A stretch of 23,332 bases of DNA from Methanofastidiosum sp964630765 (GTDB taxonomy: Archaea > Methanobacteriota_B > Thermococci > Methanofastidiosales > Methanofastidiosaceae). Numbering within the stretch: position 1 is the first letter of the stretch; each line of letters begins with the position of its first letter. The stretch is taken from assembly GCA_964630765.1 (NCBI GenBank), contig CAZVXE010000017.1, forward strand, positions 1 through 23,332, read 5' to 3'. A program made the translations under genes and the position numbers. Below are positions 15,551 through 22,947 of the stretch, one piece after another. The notes below the pieces were generated by a model. It ran no database searches. It was not told the origin of the DNA and was given only the letters and a program-made list of their open reading frames with translations.

Positions 15551-16342
15551 TTATAATATTTTGGATATAAATGCTTGAGTTCTTGGATTCTGAGGATTTT
15601 CAAATATTTCTTTAGGTTCATTTTCTTCAATAATATAGCCCTCGTCCATAAATATGACTCTATCTGCAACTTCTTTTGCAAATCCCATTTCATGAGTAAC
15701 AACTATCATAGTCATTCCCATTTTTGCAAGTTCTTTCATGGTTTCAAGAACGCCTTTTACAAGTTCCGGGTCTAAGGCCGATGTTACTTCATCAAATAGC
15801 ATAACCTCTGGATTCATAGCAAGAGCCCTGGCAATTGCAACTCTTTGTTGCTGGCCACCTGAGAGTTCATGGGGATATGAATTAGATTTGTCGTCAAGGC
15901 CTACTTTTTTTAATAACTCCATTGCTTCTTTCTTTGCCTTACCTTTAGAATCTTTTTTTACTAGAGTTGGAGAGAGTGTTATATTGTCTATTACTTTCAT
16001 ATGGGGAAAAAGATTGAATTGTTGGAAAACCATGCCGACTTTTGTCCTGAGTTTGTGTACATCCATATCGGGCGAGTAAATATCCATCCCTTCTACTAGA
16101 ATTTCCCCTTCGTCTATTTTCTCTAACCTGTTAATACATCGAATCAAGGTACTTTTCCCAGAACCAGAAGGCCCAAGAAGGACTAATACCTCGCCTTTTT
16201 TTATTTCAAGATTTATATCTTTTAAAACGACTAGATCTCCAAATGATTTTTTGACGTGAGTCATTTTTATCATTGTGTTTCCGTTTGAGGTGTTATTAAT
16301 TTGTTCTGATTTTTTTCGTTTGATTTGATTCTTTTTAATCAA
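15551..16342 (-). CDS. Polar amino-acid ABC transporter, ATP-binding protein
   Basis: The ATPase of a polar amino-acid uptake system (GlnQ/HisP type). It contains Walker A GPSGSGKST (57-65), Q-loop VGMVFQQFNLFPHM, signature LSGGQQQRVAIARAL, Walker B VMLFDEVTSALDPELV, and the H-loop in MIVVTHEMGFAKEVADRVIF. The start is uncertain. I use the TTG at 16342, which has GAGGTGG about 7 bases upstream and overlaps the permease stop by 8 bases. This gives 263 residues with a very basic 23-residue leader (IKKNQIKRKKSEQ and onward) before MIKMTHVKKSFGD, where most family members begin. An ATG at 16273 would remove that leader but has only a weak upstream site. The third gene of the transporter cluster. 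Confidence 0.92.
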   Translation of the reverse strand: MIKKNQIKRKKSEQINNTSNGNTMIKMTHVKKSFGDLVVLKDINLEIKKGEVLVLLGPSGSGKSTLIRCINRLEKIDEGEILVEGMDIYSPDMDVHKLRTKVGMVFQQFNLFPHMKVIDNITLSPTLVKKDSKGKAKKEAMELLKKVGLDDKSNSYPHELSGGQQQRVAIARALAMNPEVMLFDEVTSALDPELVKGVLETMKELAKMGMTMIVVTHEMGFAKEVADRVIFMDEGYIIEENEPKEIFENPQNPRTQAFISKIL

Positions 16343-17000
16343 GGATTTCCCACCTCTTTTCAATGTATTGAACTGCTCTTGACAGTGGTATAGTTATACA
16401 AAGATAAATTAAAGCAACACCCAAAAGTGGTGTCCAGGCATCATAAGTTCTTGAATAGACTATCATACCTCTTCTTAAAAGTTCAGATATGGCTATAACT
16501 GAAACAAGCGAAGAGTCCTTTAATAATGCAATAAATTCATTACCCAAAGCAGGAAGTATATTCCTAGTTGCTTGGGGCAGTATTACGTACCTCATCGTCT
16601 GCATATAATTTAATCCTAGAGAGATTGAGGCTTCTGTTTGTCCTTTTTTAATTGATTTGATTCCTGCTTTGAATATCTCAGCGATATAAGCTCCACTATT
16701 AATGGATAAAGCCAGGATACCCGAAGTATACTGGTCAAGGTTTAACCCTAAAGCAGGTAATCCATAGTAAACTATCATTATTTGGACCAAAAGTGGTGTT
16801 CCTCGAATAAATTCCACATAAAGTGCTGAAGGCACACTGAAAATCTTGTAATGGGATATCCTTGCAATACCCATAAAAAGTCCAATTAAAGTACCTATGG
16901 CCACAGAGAATGCAGTTAGTTGTATTGTTATAGCTGCACCTCTAAGTAATTCAGGCAATATTCTTACAAATAAATCAATTTGAAATCCAAGTCCCACCAC
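16335..17000 (-). CDS. Polar amino-acid ABC transporter, permease
   Basis: Inner-membrane permease of the HisM/GlnP type, with about five transmembrane helices. It has the family's opening FVRILPELLRGAAITIQLTA, the conserved YVEFIRGTPLLVQIMIVYYG, and SGAYIAEIFKAGIKSIKKGQ leading into the EAA loop (EASISLGLNYMQTMRYVILP QATRN), where the ATPase docks. The GTG at 17000 is preferred because GGTGAC sits four bases before it. A GTG at 17009 lies inside that site and would add three residues. The gene starts about 20 bases after the binding-protein stop and ends inside the start of the ATPase gene, a tight operon. It is the only permease, so the transporter probably works as a homodimer. Confidence 0.93.
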   Translation of the reverse strand: MVGLGFQIDLFVRILPELLRGAAITIQLTAFSVAIGTLIGLFMGIARISHYKIFSVPSALYVEFIRGTPLLVQIMIVYYGLPALGLNLDQYTSGILALSINSGAYIAEIFKAGIKSIKKGQTEASISLGLNYMQTMRYVILPQATRNILPALGNEFIALLKDSSLVSVIAISELLRRGMIVYSRTYDAWTPLLGVALIYLCITIPLSRAVQYIEKRWEILD

Positions 17001-17019
17001 TTTGGTCACCTTTTTTTGT

Positions 17020-17796
17020 TTATTCTTCAGACCAGTTAACTATGTATTGGTCGTATATTTGGTCGTAAGTTCCATTTTCTTTTAGTTTTTTGAGTGCTGC
17101 GTTTACTTTCAAGAGTAGATCTTCGTTCTCTTTTGGAATTGCTATTCCGTATTGCTCTACTGTCAATAAACCACCGACAACTTTGAATGATGTAGGGTCA
17201 GCTGCAATAATAGGTTTGTTAACAACGTCATCATTAATTACTGCGTCTACTTTTCCATTTTTCATATCTAGAAAAGCGTCTGGTGCGTGAGCGTATCTCT
17301 TAATTTCTTTTATATTCTTGAGCTCAGATGCGTATAGATCGCCTGTAGTTCCAAGTTGGACTCCGACTATTGCTCCATTTAAATCATTAATAGTTTGTTT
17401 GTTGCTGTTAATTGGAACAGCCATGCTTAATCCTGCATCAAAGTAAGGGTCCGAGAAGTTGACTGTTTTCTTTCTATCTTCAGTAATGGTCATTGCTGAC
17501 ATTGCTACATCAAATTTACCTGCATTTAATGATGCAATAATTGATGCAAAGTCAGTATCTACAAATTTTGGTTTAAGTCCTAGTTCTTTAGCTAATGCTT
17601 CACCTAAAGCAATATCAAAACCGTAGAAACTATCATCCGCCTTTCTTATCTCAAAGGGCGGGTATTGTGCCTCAGTTCCGATAGTAAGGTATCCTTCTTC
17701 TACTAATTTTTTACTTTTTGTACCGGTACATCCGCTGGCTGCAACAACAGCCAATATCAAGAGTAATACAATGCTTATTTGTCCTATTCTTTTCAT
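17020..17796 (-). CDS. Amino-acid ABC transporter, substrate-binding lipoprotein
   Basis: The extracellular receptor of the transporter (SBP family 3, PF00497 type). MKRIGQISIVLLLILAVVAA is followed by SGC with the lipid-modified C23. The mature part has the family pattern LTIGTEAQYPPFEIRKADDS, GFDIALGEALAKELGLKPKF, SIIASLNAGKFDVAMSAMTI, TEDRKKTVNFSDPYFDAGLS, and a late QYGIAIPKENEDLL. The Thr-Ser/Arg pattern of the site (TITEDRKK) suits a polar or charged amino acid; the exact ligand is open. I start at the ATG at 17796, with GGAGGT about 7 bases upstream. An ATG 57 bases further up would put a non-signal peptide ahead of the export segment. First gene of the operon, with promoter and palindrome at 17881-17912. 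Confidence 0.94.
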   Translation of the reverse strand: MKRIGQISIVLLLILAVVAASGCTGTKSKKLVEEGYLTIGTEAQYPPFEIRKADDSFYGFDIALGEALAKELGLKPKFVDTDFASIIASLNAGKFDVAMSAMTITEDRKKTVNFSDPYFDAGLSMAVPINSNKQTINDLNGAIVGVQLGTTGDLYASELKNIKEIKRYAHAPDAFLDMKNGKVDAVINDDVVNKPIIAADPTSFKVVGGLLTVEQYGIAIPKENEDLLLKVNAALKKLKENGTYDQIYDQYIVNWSEE

Positions 17797-17880
17797 CCCT
17801 AATACCTCCATTTTCGTACTCCCGTGAGGAAGTATGTAAAAAAGTAATAGCAATAACTAATAAATGTTTCCCTTTTTGAA

Positions 17881-17912
17881 TTTAATAATATATAATATTA
17901 CGAAATTCGTAA
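17881..17912 (-). promoter_or_regulatory. Promoter with adjacent palindromic operator, amino-acid transporter operon
   Basis: On the minus strand a TATA-like TATTATATATTATTAAA occupies 17881-17897. Immediately upstream of it lies TTACGAATTTCGTAA (17898-17912), whose 7-base arms TTACGAA and TTCGTAA are perfectly complementary around one central base. A site directly upstream of the TATA/BRE is where archaeal Lrp-type activators often bind. The predicted message has a leader of roughly 60-70 bases before the GGAGGT site. The palindrome is seen; the regulator is inferred. Confidence 0.5.
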
Positions 17913-17959
17913 GTCAAATTATTAAAACAAAAATAAGAAATTAAAAAAGAATAATAAGA

Positions 17960-18574
17960 TTATAGTCTATTTCCACAATTAACACAAAATGAAGTATCTG
18001 CCTTGTTTTGATATCCACATTTATTACAATACTTAGTGCCATATTCGGGAGTTGAATTCTTTGTGCTTTGAGTTGAGCCGATGGGTGCTCCATTAGTTGT
18101 TACATTCTGCTGCTGATTAACAGAAACATTAATTCTGCTCTTGTCTTTGTCCGGAGATATTGCGCCACCTATAATACAGATAATGGCACCGAGCCAGCCT
18201 AAATAAAACCCAATTCCTAAAAATCCAAATATTAAAGCCCCCGCATAAAGAAATCCTGCTATTGTTAATACTATCATCCCACCAGGGCCCGCTATTGAGC
18301 CGCCTGCTTTCTTAATAATTGCAAGTAAACCACCTATGGTAAGTAATAGAAATCCTGCAACTATTAACGCTAAAATCATAGCGGCCATACCATAAGATGG
18401 ATTTACTTGAAGCAGAAAGTTTTGCATAACTGAATTATCAGTAAAATTCATCAGTACTGCAACTGTAATCTGAAAAGTTGAGTATAAGCCATCGACAAAA
18501 TAAGAAAATGGCAAAAAAGCAGCAACTATTAGTATAATGCCCCCTATTAAACTTATAATACGTCCTTTATTCAT
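17960..18574 (-). CDS. Membrane protein with C-terminal zinc ribbon
   Basis: A 204-residue protein of unknown function. It has about four hydrophobic segments: IISLIGGIILIVAAFLPFSY near residue 7, AAMILALIVAGFLLLTIGGL near 65, and two in the MIVLTIAGFLYAGALIFGFL to LGWLGAIICIIGGAI stretch (about 100-140). A Gln/Asn/Thr-rich linker (NVSVNQQQNVTTNGAPIGST region) leads to a terminal zinc ribbon YCNKCGYQNKADTSFCVNCG, with C183, C186, C197 and C200. Membrane proteins with such ribbons are frequent in archaea and their roles are mostly unknown. The linker places the ribbon away from the membrane, presumably in the cytoplasm. A GTATATAAAA box near 18595-18605 lies about 26 bases before the ATG and no ribosome binding site is seen, so the message is probably leaderless. 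Confidence 0.78.
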   Translation of the reverse strand: MNKGRIISLIGGIILIVAAFLPFSYFVDGLYSTFQITVAVLMNFTDNSVMQNFLLQVNPSYGMAAMILALIVAGFLLLTIGGLLAIIKKAGGSIAGPGGMIVLTIAGFLYAGALIFGFLGIGFYLGWLGAIICIIGGAISPDKDKSRINVSVNQQQNVTTNGAPIGSTQSTKNSTPEYGTKYCNKCGYQNKADTSFCVNCGNRL

Positions 18575-18612
18575 GCAGATATTTATAATTCTAATTTTAT
18601 ATACTTTTCTAT

Positions 18613-18807
18613 TTATCTCTTTCTTTTTTCTATTTTTTTCCTTACTAATTTAAATTTTTCAGTTGTTATAGGGGTATTCTTGAAGACAACAGATAACTCT
18701 TCATAATCGTCCACACATACTATGTCCTTAGGTAAAAAACTATCGATATTATCACTCTTCAATTTTTTCAATTTGGCAATGCGGGATTCAGAAGATTCTT
18801 TAACCAT
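18613..18807 (-). CDS. Small charged protein of unknown function
   Basis: A 64-residue soluble protein that I do not recognise. It starts MVKESSESRIAKLKKLKSDN and ends KLVRKKIEKRKR, with a more hydrophobic centre (DIVCVDDYEELSVVFKNTPI) and a single cysteine. The first 18 residues could form an amphipathic helix and the last 15 are strongly basic, which might suit RNA or nucleoid contact; that is a guess. The gene looks real. The ATG follows AGAGGA about 6 bases upstream, and a CTCATATATTAATC box lies at 18843-18856. It sits between the zinc-ribbon membrane protein and the CDF transporter, on the same strand as both. Confidence 0.62.
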   Translation of the reverse strand: MVKESSESRIAKLKKLKSDNIDSFLPKDIVCVDDYEELSVVFKNTPITTEKFKLVRKKIEKRKR

Positions 18808-18866
18808 TATTGTCCTCTTTGATTTGTTAAATACAAATCATGATTAATATATGAGATAATAGCTAT

Positions 18867-19778
18867 TTATTCTTTTTGATAGGGTTCGATGTGCACTGTA
18901 ATGATTGTTTCATGTCCTAGAAAATTCCTTATTTCTCCTTCAACCCTATCCGAAATTTGGTGAGCTTCAACAATATTCAATGATTTCTCAACTAGAATAT
19001 GAATACTCATAGAATAATAATGCCCTATATGCCTTATTCTTAGTTTATGGAAATCTTCAACCCCATTTACTTTAGAAATTACATCTAATAATTCTTTCTT
19101 CTTGTCTTCGTCTACTGAAGTTTCAATTAACTCATTCACACTATCGCGTAGTATTTCAATTGCAACTTTAATAATTAGGACACTTACAAAAATAGCTGCA
19201 ATCGGATCCAAGATTCGCCATTTTTCCCCTAAAAAAATGGCGCCGCCAATACCAATCATGGTTCCTATTGAAGAGAATGCATCAGATCTGTGATGCCATG
19301 CATTTGCGATAATTAATGAACTGTTTATGGCCCTTCCAACATTTACTGTATACTTATACATTGATTCTTTAACTATAATGGATATTATTGCAGCGTATAA
19401 TGCAATTAACTCCGGTTTTGGTATTATTTCGCCTTGTAATGATTTCAGAAGTTTTTCCACGCCCGAAAATACAATAAATAAAGCCACAAGTATAAGCATT
19501 ATCCCTACAATTGCTGTCGATAAAGTTTCTATTTTGCCGTGCCCATAGTTATGAGATTCATCTACAGGTTTTTTTACATATTGAAAACCTAACAATACTA
19601 CAATATCAGAAGCTGTATCAGAAATAGAATGTATAGAATCTGCTATCATTGCAGTACTTTGGCCCAAGATACCAGCAATAAACTTGAAGATAGTTAGAAC
19701 AATATTTCCAAGAAGCCCAATATAGGTAACTTTTACACCTTTCTCTGACCGTTCCAGGGTAGTTAAAGCTTCTTGCAT
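18867..19778 (-). CDS. Cation diffusion facilitator (CDF), probably zinc export
   Basis: A 303-residue CDF-family metal transporter that exports divalent cations in exchange for protons. It has six transmembrane helices and a C-terminal cytoplasmic domain (about residues 210-300). Helix 2 has H50-S-I-S-D54 in IADSIHSISDTASD, and helix 5 has H162-H-R-S-D166 in ANAWHHRSDAFSSIG. A HxxxD motif in both helices is associated with zinc preference, whereas manganese exporters usually have DxxxD. The loop signature YGHGKIETL and the late RIRHIGHYYSMSIHILVEKS are also typical. The ATG at 19778 has no ribosome binding site; AAATATTTAAAAC about 25 bases upstream suggests a leaderless message. It is transcribed away from the beta-helix gene at 19911. 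Confidence 0.94.
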   Translation of the reverse strand: MQEALTTLERSEKGVKVTYIGLLGNIVLTIFKFIAGILGQSTAMIADSIHSISDTASDIVVLLGFQYVKKPVDESHNYGHGKIETLSTAIVGIMLILVALFIVFSGVEKLLKSLQGEIIPKPELIALYAAIISIIVKESMYKYTVNVGRAINSSLIIANAWHHRSDAFSSIGTMIGIGGAIFLGEKWRILDPIAAIFVSVLIIKVAIEILRDSVNELIETSVDEDKKKELLDVISKVNGVEDFHKLRIRHIGHYYSMSIHILVEKSLNIVEAHQISDRVEGEIRNFLGHETIITVHIEPYQKE

Positions 19779-19910
19779 ATATAATAATCTAATAATTGTT
19801 TTAAATATTTGTTGTTATTCAATCATCTATACAATAATCAGTGATAAGTAACTTGGCCTATAATATATTATAATTAATTATTTATTTTCTTTCTTTATAA
19901 TCTGATAAGA

Positions 19911-21131
19911 ATGAAGAAAATCTTAATTATATTGTTATTCACACTTAGTTTAATTATATCTTTTGGAGAAATAGCTTATGCAACTTCGTACCATATTTAT
20001 CCTGGTGATGATCTAGCGAATACAATTACCAACAATACTTGTAGTTGGGACATTGTTTATATCCACGAGGGCATTCATACTTTAAGTGCAGATGTCAATA
20101 TTTCAGGAAAAAGTCTTCCAATAGTTGGGGATGGATCTGACAAAACTATAATTCTTCTCGAAGACCATGTATTTAGGATATATAAAACCCAAAATAACGC
20201 AAATCCTATGATCTTTACAATTTCTGGAATCACTTTTAAAAATGCAAAGACTTCTGAGAGCATTATTTTTGAGAATTATGTTCCTAGCCATTCCATTACT
20301 TTAGTGTTATCTGATTGTAAATTCGAAAATTTAGGAGATATTTCATTTATCTCTGCCGTATATCCCATTAGAGATTATAAAATGACAATAAATAGGTGTG
20401 ATATTTATTATGGGGAGAGTTCGCCTCCTGAAATAGAGACCTCATCAGGAAATGACATAAAATCTACCTATAAATCGATGGAGATAACAATAATTGATTC
20501 AAATTTTGTTAACTCTAGTTCTCTAACTGCATATTCTTTTTCCCCAGAGAGCACTATCGATTTTAAAGTAGAAAATTCTTTGTTCCTTGACAATAATACT
20601 GGCATCCAAGTTTTTGGCCCAGTAGATCTATACTTTAAAAATAACCTTGTTAGTAATAATGAAAAAGGAATTTTATTTGATTCGACTAATTCTAAAGGTA
20701 TTTTGATAAATAATACTATCGATTCAAATGGCGGCTCTAAAGGATTTGGAATCTATAATAAAGGGATCATTGACATGCAAAATAATATTATTTCAAATAA
20801 TAATTATGGAATTTATAACGAAGGTCAAATTAATTATTCTAGTAACATGTTATGGGCAAATAAAATAAATCATGGCATCTCTGAACTTGATTTTTTAGTT
20901 TTTAATCCGTCATTCATAATCGGACCTAATGGTCCTTACTACCTTGACGAACAAAGTAAAGCAATAGATTCAGGTTCGGATACTTCATCTTTTTTTAAGT
21001 TAAATTACAAAACAACAAATTTTAATGAAAACTTTGACAGAGGTATAGTTGATTTGGGATATCACTACAGCTCTAGGTACAAGGCTTCTATATTTTCTCG
21101 TTTAATTGATATCTTATTCAAAAAATTGTGA
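19911..21131 (+). CDS. Exported right-handed beta-helix (PbH1) protein
   Basis: A 406-residue secreted protein. The signal peptide MKKILIILLFTLSLIISFGE ends near AYA (residues 22-24). The rest is a right-handed parallel beta-helix. Early coils resemble pectate-lyase-like proteins (IVYIHEGIHTLSADVNISGK, LPIVGDGSDKTIIL), then Asn-rich repeats each about 20-25 residues long, such as FLDNNTGIQV, LVSNNEKGILF, TIDSNGGSKGFGIYNKGI and IISNNNYGIYNEGQI. After the coils comes a DUF1565-like tail (SKAIDSGSDTSSFF, FDRGIVDLGYHYSS), the common ending of archaeal surface beta-helix proteins. Such proteins can be S-layer components, adhesins or polysaccharide-active enzymes. I see no catalytic signature and no PGF- or LPXTG-type sorting signal; the C-terminus is a short hydrophobic-basic stretch. 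TATA candidates lie within 19860-19890. Confidence 0.85.
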   Translation: MKKILIILLFTLSLIISFGEIAYATSYHIYPGDDLANTITNNTCSWDIVYIHEGIHTLSADVNISGKSLPIVGDGSDKTIILLEDHVFRIYKTQNNANPMIFTISGITFKNAKTSESIIFENYVPSHSITLVLSDCKFENLGDISFISAVYPIRDYKMTINRCDIYYGESSPPEIETSSGNDIKSTYKSMEITIIDSNFVNSSSLTAYSFSPESTIDFKVENSLFLDNNTGIQVFGPVDLYFKNNLVSNNEKGILFDSTNSKGILINNTIDSNGGSKGFGIYNKGIIDMQNNIISNNNYGIYNEGQINYSSNMLWANKINHGISELDFLVFNPSFIIGPNGPYYLDEQSKAIDSGSDTSSFFKLNYKTTNFNENFDRGIVDLGYHYSSRYKASIFSRLIDILFKKL

Positions 21132-21183
21132 GATTTAATCCTAATTTAGATAGTTTTATAATTATTTAAAGGCGAAAAAAATC

Positions 21184-21786
21184 ATGGATGATTTATATAA
21201 GCGAGGATTATCCTTAGAATATTTTACAGTTGTATACAATATATTGGAGGCATTTTTTTCAATAATTTTTGGAAGTCTTTCAAATAGCATTGCTTTGATA
21301 GGATTCGGCCTAGACAGCATCGTTGAATCATTATCCGGAATTATTTTAATTTGGAGATTAAAAAAACATGGTTTTGTAGATGCAGACGAAGAGTTAGATA
21401 TAGAAAAAAAAGCAACAAAGCTAGTAGGATTAACTTTTTTTATCTTGGGTTTTTATGTTTTAGTAGAGTCAATAAGAAAACTCATCGTTGTAGAAAAACC
21501 TGATCCCTCAATAGCTGGAATAATTATTGCAATGGCCTCACTATCGATAATGCCCTTGCTGTTTTATCAGAAAAACTCTATTGGAAAAAAGATAGGTAGC
21601 AAAGCGCTTGTTGCAGATTCAAAAGAAACTCTTGCATGCGCTTTCTTATCTCTTCCTCTTTTTTTAGGCCTAACTTTGAATTATTTATTTGGATTTTGGC
21701 AGGCTGACCCAATAGTAGGCATAATAATCTTTATATTTCTTGTAAAAGAAGGAATTGAGATTATAAAGGAGTCCGATAATGATTAA
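21184..21786 (+). CDS. Short CDF-like membrane protein (TMEM163-like), possible cation transporter
   Basis: A 200-residue protein with six predicted membrane segments and no C-terminal cytoplasmic domain, unlike the neighbouring full CDF. It aligns by pattern with the CDF membrane domain. Helix 2 is ALIGFGLDSIVESLSGIILI, with D44-S-I-V-E48 in place of the usual HxxxD or DxxxD. Helix 5 is ALVADSKETLACAFLS, where the HxxxD position reads E148 and C152. This altered set is seen in the short CDF-like/TMEM163-type family annotated as cation transporters; the cargo is unknown. The ATG at 21184 follows AAAGGCGAAAAAA, a weak GGCGA ribosome binding site, and TTTTATAATTATTTAAAGG (about 21152-21171) may be its promoter. 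The HExxH gene begins 24 bases after its stop and has its own ribosome binding site, so the two may share a transcript. Confidence 0.78.
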   Translation: MDDLYKRGLSLEYFTVVYNILEAFFSIIFGSLSNSIALIGFGLDSIVESLSGIILIWRLKKHGFVDADEELDIEKKATKLVGLTFFILGFYVLVESIRKLIVVEKPDPSIAGIIIAMASLSIMPLLFYQKNSIGKKIGSKALVADSKETLACAFLSLPLFLGLTLNYLFGFWQADPIVGIIIFIFLVKEGIEIIKESDND

Positions 21787-21810
21787 TATTAGTATTTTAT
21801 TGGTGATTAA

Positions 21811-22578
21811 ATGAATCCTTTACCCGAAAGTTATATAAGAAAAATGGCAGATGAACCAACTTCGAAATTTCTCGATTTATGGAAAAAATTATCCGAAGAA
21901 TTGCTTGGCTACCCAATTGAAATAATGATGGGCGATCGAAAGGATAATCCTGAATTAAAACATATACCGGGGGAACTTAATAGCGCATATCCTGCGGTGA
22001 TAGATGGAAATGTAGTATTACCAATATGGTTAGAAAATCCAAAATCGTTTGATCCATTACTAATAACGCATGAAATAGGACATTGGATCTTAATGATTAA
22101 GGGATTCAAAGGATTGGTAAATAAATATAATAGACAAACTGGTATAGATATTAATATGAATTCTTTAGCTCAGCATTCCCCTCTTTACAAACTTCAGAGG
22201 GATCTCGGGCATGATCCGCAAAAAATGATTGATACAAGAACAAAGTCCAATTTAAATAACCTAATTAGGGGTCCTGAACTAATGTTGGGGGATCGATGGG
22301 CCGAGTTTGCGCTTTTATTTGCCGATGATGCATTGAACTGCTCGGAAGAACTAAAAAATGACCTTATTGAACTACTTCAAGAAGACTTTCCGGTTACATT
22401 TTCTTTTTTAGAAAAAATATTAAATTTAGTATCTAAGCACAATCTTAACGACCCCAAGTCAAATCTTGCTTTCTTAAGAAACTTAGTCGATACAATTTAT
22501 TTGGGCGAAGGTTGGAAAGTAATTGATGAAGTAGTAGAATTAAAAGAAATGATAAAAGAATGCAATCAAAAGAAATAA
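21811..22578 (+). CDS. Unrecognised protein with HExxH metallopeptidase-like motif
   Basis: A 255-residue soluble protein that I cannot place in a named family. ITHEIGHWILM puts a zincin-type HExxH at residues 87-91, on a predicted helix after a short hydrophobic run (DPLLITHEIG), as in metallopeptidases. A third ligand could be E165 in GDRWAEFALLFADD (gluzincin-like) or H122 or H134 in AQHSPLYKLQRDLGHDP; only comparison would decide. There is no signal peptide or membrane segment, so it probably acts in the cytoplasm. The first 60 residues (YIRKMADEPTSKFLDLWKKL, GYPIEIMMGD) and last 60 are mostly helical and charged. The ATG has GGTGAT three bases upstream. It follows the CDF-like gene by 24 bases and converges on the SemiSWEET gene, with a single base between their stops. 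Confidence 0.75.
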   Translation: MNPLPESYIRKMADEPTSKFLDLWKKLSEELLGYPIEIMMGDRKDNPELKHIPGELNSAYPAVIDGNVVLPIWLENPKSFDPLLITHEIGHWILMIKGFKGLVNKYNRQTGIDINMNSLAQHSPLYKLQRDLGHDPQKMIDTRTKSNLNNLIRGPELMLGDRWAEFALLFADDALNCSEELKNDLIELLQEDFPVTFSFLEKILNLVSKHNLNDPKSNLAFLRNLVDTIYLGEGWKVIDEVVELKEMIKECNQKK

Positions 22579-22579
22579 C

Positions 22580-22834
22580 CTACTTATATTTTATTTTTAA
22601 GCCCAGTACAATTAATACGAGGAATAACGATATCCCATTTGCTAAAATAATAGGAAGGTCTTTTTTGTATAATCCGTATATTAGCCATAAAAATATCCCT
22701 ACCGATAGAAAAGTCCACATCCAGAAAGAAATATCTCTTGTTTCTTTTAATCTAATAGTCTTAATTACTTGAGGTAATGACGAGACAGTAGTAAGGAACG
22801 CAGCCGTTAGGCCAATAATCGTAACAATGTCCAT
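22580..22834 (-). CDS. SemiSWEET/PQ-loop small transporter
   Basis: An 84-residue protein with three membrane helices: IVTIIGLTAAFLTTVSSLPQ, FWMWTFLSVGIFLWLIYGLY and LPIILANGISLFLVLIVLGL. The PQ motif (P21-Q22 in SSLPQVIKTIRLKETRDIS) and the LANGISL segment are the marks of SemiSWEETs, which form dimers and carry small sugars in characterised bacterial examples. The asparagine in the third helix (LANG) matches the residue that lines the sugar site. The natural substrate in an archaeon is not clear. A TTTAAATATATATTC box (about 22845-22859) lies 15-25 bases before the ATG, and there is no ribosome binding site, so it is probably leaderless. Confidence 0.9.
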   Translation of the reverse strand: MDIVTIIGLTAAFLTTVSSLPQVIKTIRLKETRDISFWMWTFLSVGIFLWLIYGLYKKDLPIILANGISLFLVLIVLGLKIKYK

Positions 22835-22947
22835 ACATTGTAGAATATATATTTAAATCATATGTCTTTCGGTAACTTTATTATTTTTGATGCAATTTGT
22901 CAAAAAACTTAATAAACTTTATTTATAAAAATAGATTAGGGATTATA
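22835..22947. promoter_or_regulatory. Divergent promoter region, SemiSWEET and purB
   Basis: This 113-base AT-rich gap holds a TATA-like TTTAAATATATATTC for the leftward SemiSWEET gene (about 22845-22859). TTTATAAAA (22922-22930) lies about 22 bases before the purB ATG at 22948. A weak AGGGATT precedes purB. I see no palindrome long enough to call an operator. Confidence 0.42.

Noticed and set aside
17797..17853. Upstream ATG for the substrate-binding protein
   Set aside because: It would place 19 non-signal residues before the export segment, while the internal ATG has GGAGGT at good spacing.
18880..18892. GGTTCGAT, resembling a tRNA T-loop
   Set aside because: It lies inside the CDF coding sequence and no acceptor stem, D-arm or anticodon arm can be drawn around it.
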